DNA of 64,000 nt from Pleurocapsa sp. FMAR1 (lineage in GTDB: Bacteria > Cyanobacteriota > Cyanobacteriia > Cyanobacteriales > Xenococcaceae). Each line of letters starts with the position of its first letter. Position 1 is the first letter of the stretch. Of the stretch, positions 63,001 through 64,000 are shown piece by piece. Under the pieces are notes generated by a model. That model was not told the origin of the DNA, did no database searches, and saw nothing but the letters and a program-made list of their open reading frames with translations. The position numbers were made by a program, and so were the translations under genes. Location of the stretch: positions 4,154,001 to 4,218,000 of the forward strand of contig NZ_OY762512.1 in NCBI RefSeq assembly GCF_963665995.1, given 5' to 3'.

Positions 63001-64000
63001 ATGATGATGAATCAAAATAATCAACAATTTAATGCTGCTGCTATTACCGAAAAATTTAATTGTGCTTGCAAAAACCTAAATTGTTTTCTATCAGAAAAAT
63101 CAAATGAAAATTTCAATCAAATTAAAACCAAATTAGATCGAGATTTACAGAATTATAAACAAGAAGGTTTGATTAGTGTGGCATTTATTGGGCAATATAG
63201 CGCGGGTAAATCAACGATTATTTCTGCACTTACGGGAAAAAGAGATATTAAGATTGATGCAGACATTGCCACAGACAAAACCGCTAGCTATAACTGGAAT
63301 GATATTAAGATCGTTGATACTCCTGGCTTGTTTACAGATCGCGAAGATCACGATGCTATTACCTATGAAGCGATCGATAAAGCTGACTTACTGGTTTTCT
63401 CCCTGACTTATATGCTATTTGATTCGGTGACAGTAGAGAATTTTAAAAAGCTAGCCTACGAAAAAGGCTATGCCTGGAAAATGATGCTGGTAGTTAACAA
63501 AATGTCTGATGAAGCAGGGGAAGAAGCAGAAAAAATAATTAACTATCGCCATAGTTTAGCTGAAGCACTAAAACCATATTCCCTTGATGATTTTCCTGTA
63601 TGTTTTATCGATGCCAAAGATTATTGCGACGGTGCGGATGAAAATGATGAATTTCTATGTGAAATTAGTCGCTTTGAGACTTTTATTCAAGAACTAAATC
63701 AATTTGTCGAACGTCGCGGTTCACTGGCAAAATTAGATACTCCCGTTCGTATTGCCTTAAGCGCAGTTAATGATGTACAAGCCGAACTTGCACGTAATTC
63801 TGGAGGAGATTCAACCTTTTTTGAAATTCTCAATCAGTTGTCACGTCAGGTAAAAAATGAACGCAACCGTGTCAAGATTAAAATTCAAAGTATTGCTTTG
63901 AGATTATCTGCTGCGATCGCTCAAGAAGGAGTAGAATTAGCTAGCTATGTTGGCAAAATTAGCAGTGAAAGCGAATGGGAATACAAGCAAAAAACTGTCA
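63001..64000 (+). CDS. Dynamin-like GTPase, partial at window end
   Basis: 333 residues are visible from the ATG at 63001 (ATG codons at 63004 and 63007 are alternatives); the frame runs off the window. An N-terminal helical lead of ~55 residues is followed by G1 GQYSAGKST (64-72), G3 DTPG (106-109) and G4 NKMS (166-169). Helices of the stalk type follow (SLAKLDTPVRIALSAV and onwards). Closely spaced after the TerB-GTPase gene on the same strand, it fits the two-protein bacterial dynamin layout. No stop is seen. Confidence 0.8.
   Translation, partial: MMMNQNNQQFNAAAITEKFNCACKNLNCFLSEKSNENFNQIKTKLDRDLQNYKQEGLISVAFIGQYSAGKSTIISALTGKRDIKIDADIATDKTASYNWNDIKIVDTPGLFTDREDHDAITYEAIDKADLLVFSLTYMLFDSVTVENFKKLAYEKGYAWKMMLVVNKMSDEAGEEAEKIINYRHSLAEALKPYSLDDFPVCFIDAKDYCDGADENDEFLCEISRFETFIQELNQFVERRGSLAKLDTPVRIALSAVNDVQAELARNSGGDSTFFEILNQLSRQVKNERNRVKIKIQSIALRLSAAIAQEGVELASYVGKISSESEWEYKQKTV

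Overview
The window is cyanobacterial chromosome. It is AT-rich and dense with the HIP1 octamer GCGATCGC. It carries lineage markers such as the pipX-pipY-sepF-proC row, a Ycf33 (DUF751) protein, DUF4278 and DUF3685 proteins, a MoeB-rhodanese fusion, and several families of heptanucleotide tandem repeats (STRRs). The genus cannot be fixed from the sequence. Gene order is mosaic: housekeeping genes alternate on both strands with accessory islands, gene relics and small mobile elements.

Layout. 1-2890 (minus): the 5' part of ftsI, a bitopic FtsL-like protein, surE and a GNAT acetyltransferase. 3073-5750 (plus): an orphan cydB and glgA. 5864-13182 (minus): a four-gene accessory cluster with a vWA membrane protein, a 1109-residue tubulin-like GTPase ending in a SHOCT-like tail, a MotA/ZorA-like channel with a long coiled-coil tail, and a MotB/ZorB-like OmpA protein. 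This looks like an ion-driven, peptidoglycan-anchored stator tied to a tubulin-like protein, and is the best candidate for an undescribed system. 13381-19002: rfbB and a giant TPR-glycosyltransferase fusion. 19002-20330: an IS200/IS605-type element carrying tnpB but no tnpA.

20539-27380 (plus) is a putative amine-scavenging island: a type III glutamine synthetase-like enzyme (gamma-glutamylmethylamide synthetase-like), a ferredoxin-type reductase, a DUF3445 haem-dependent oxidative N-demethylase, a tandem cupin and a copper amine oxidase. The amine oxidase reading frame is broken by a one-base slip beside a G run. Together they could demethylate secondary or tertiary amines and release nitrogen from primary amines. 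27608-28181 is a graveyard: a phzF relic, a possible antitoxin gene and a truncated PIN toxin.

28585-34168: a transketolase-family enzyme, a TPR protein with a decayed paralogue behind it, and a histidine kinase. 34222-40694 (minus): an SDR, a secreted Cys-repeat protein, moeB, and the sugar-nucleotide genes fcl, gmd and galU. 40736-47657: an rRNA methyltransferase bracketed by heptamer repeats, a phosphatase, DUF4278 and pentapeptide proteins, trpD, two proteins of unknown function and a Tat-exported aldo/keto reductase. 47691-54270: nrdA, then pipX, pipY, sepF and proC, a rhomboid protease and Ycf33. 54408-54585 is a clean MITE with 14-bp inverted ends and a 9-bp target duplication. 54658-60154: a pseudo-receiver DUF3685 protein, a TPR protein, a pair of half-size GDT1 (Mn/Ca exchanger) proteins and a class A beta-lactamase-like hydrolase. 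60437-64000: two consecutive dynamin-like GTPases, the first with a TerB domain, the second cut by the window end.

No rRNA, tRNA or CRISPR array was recognised.
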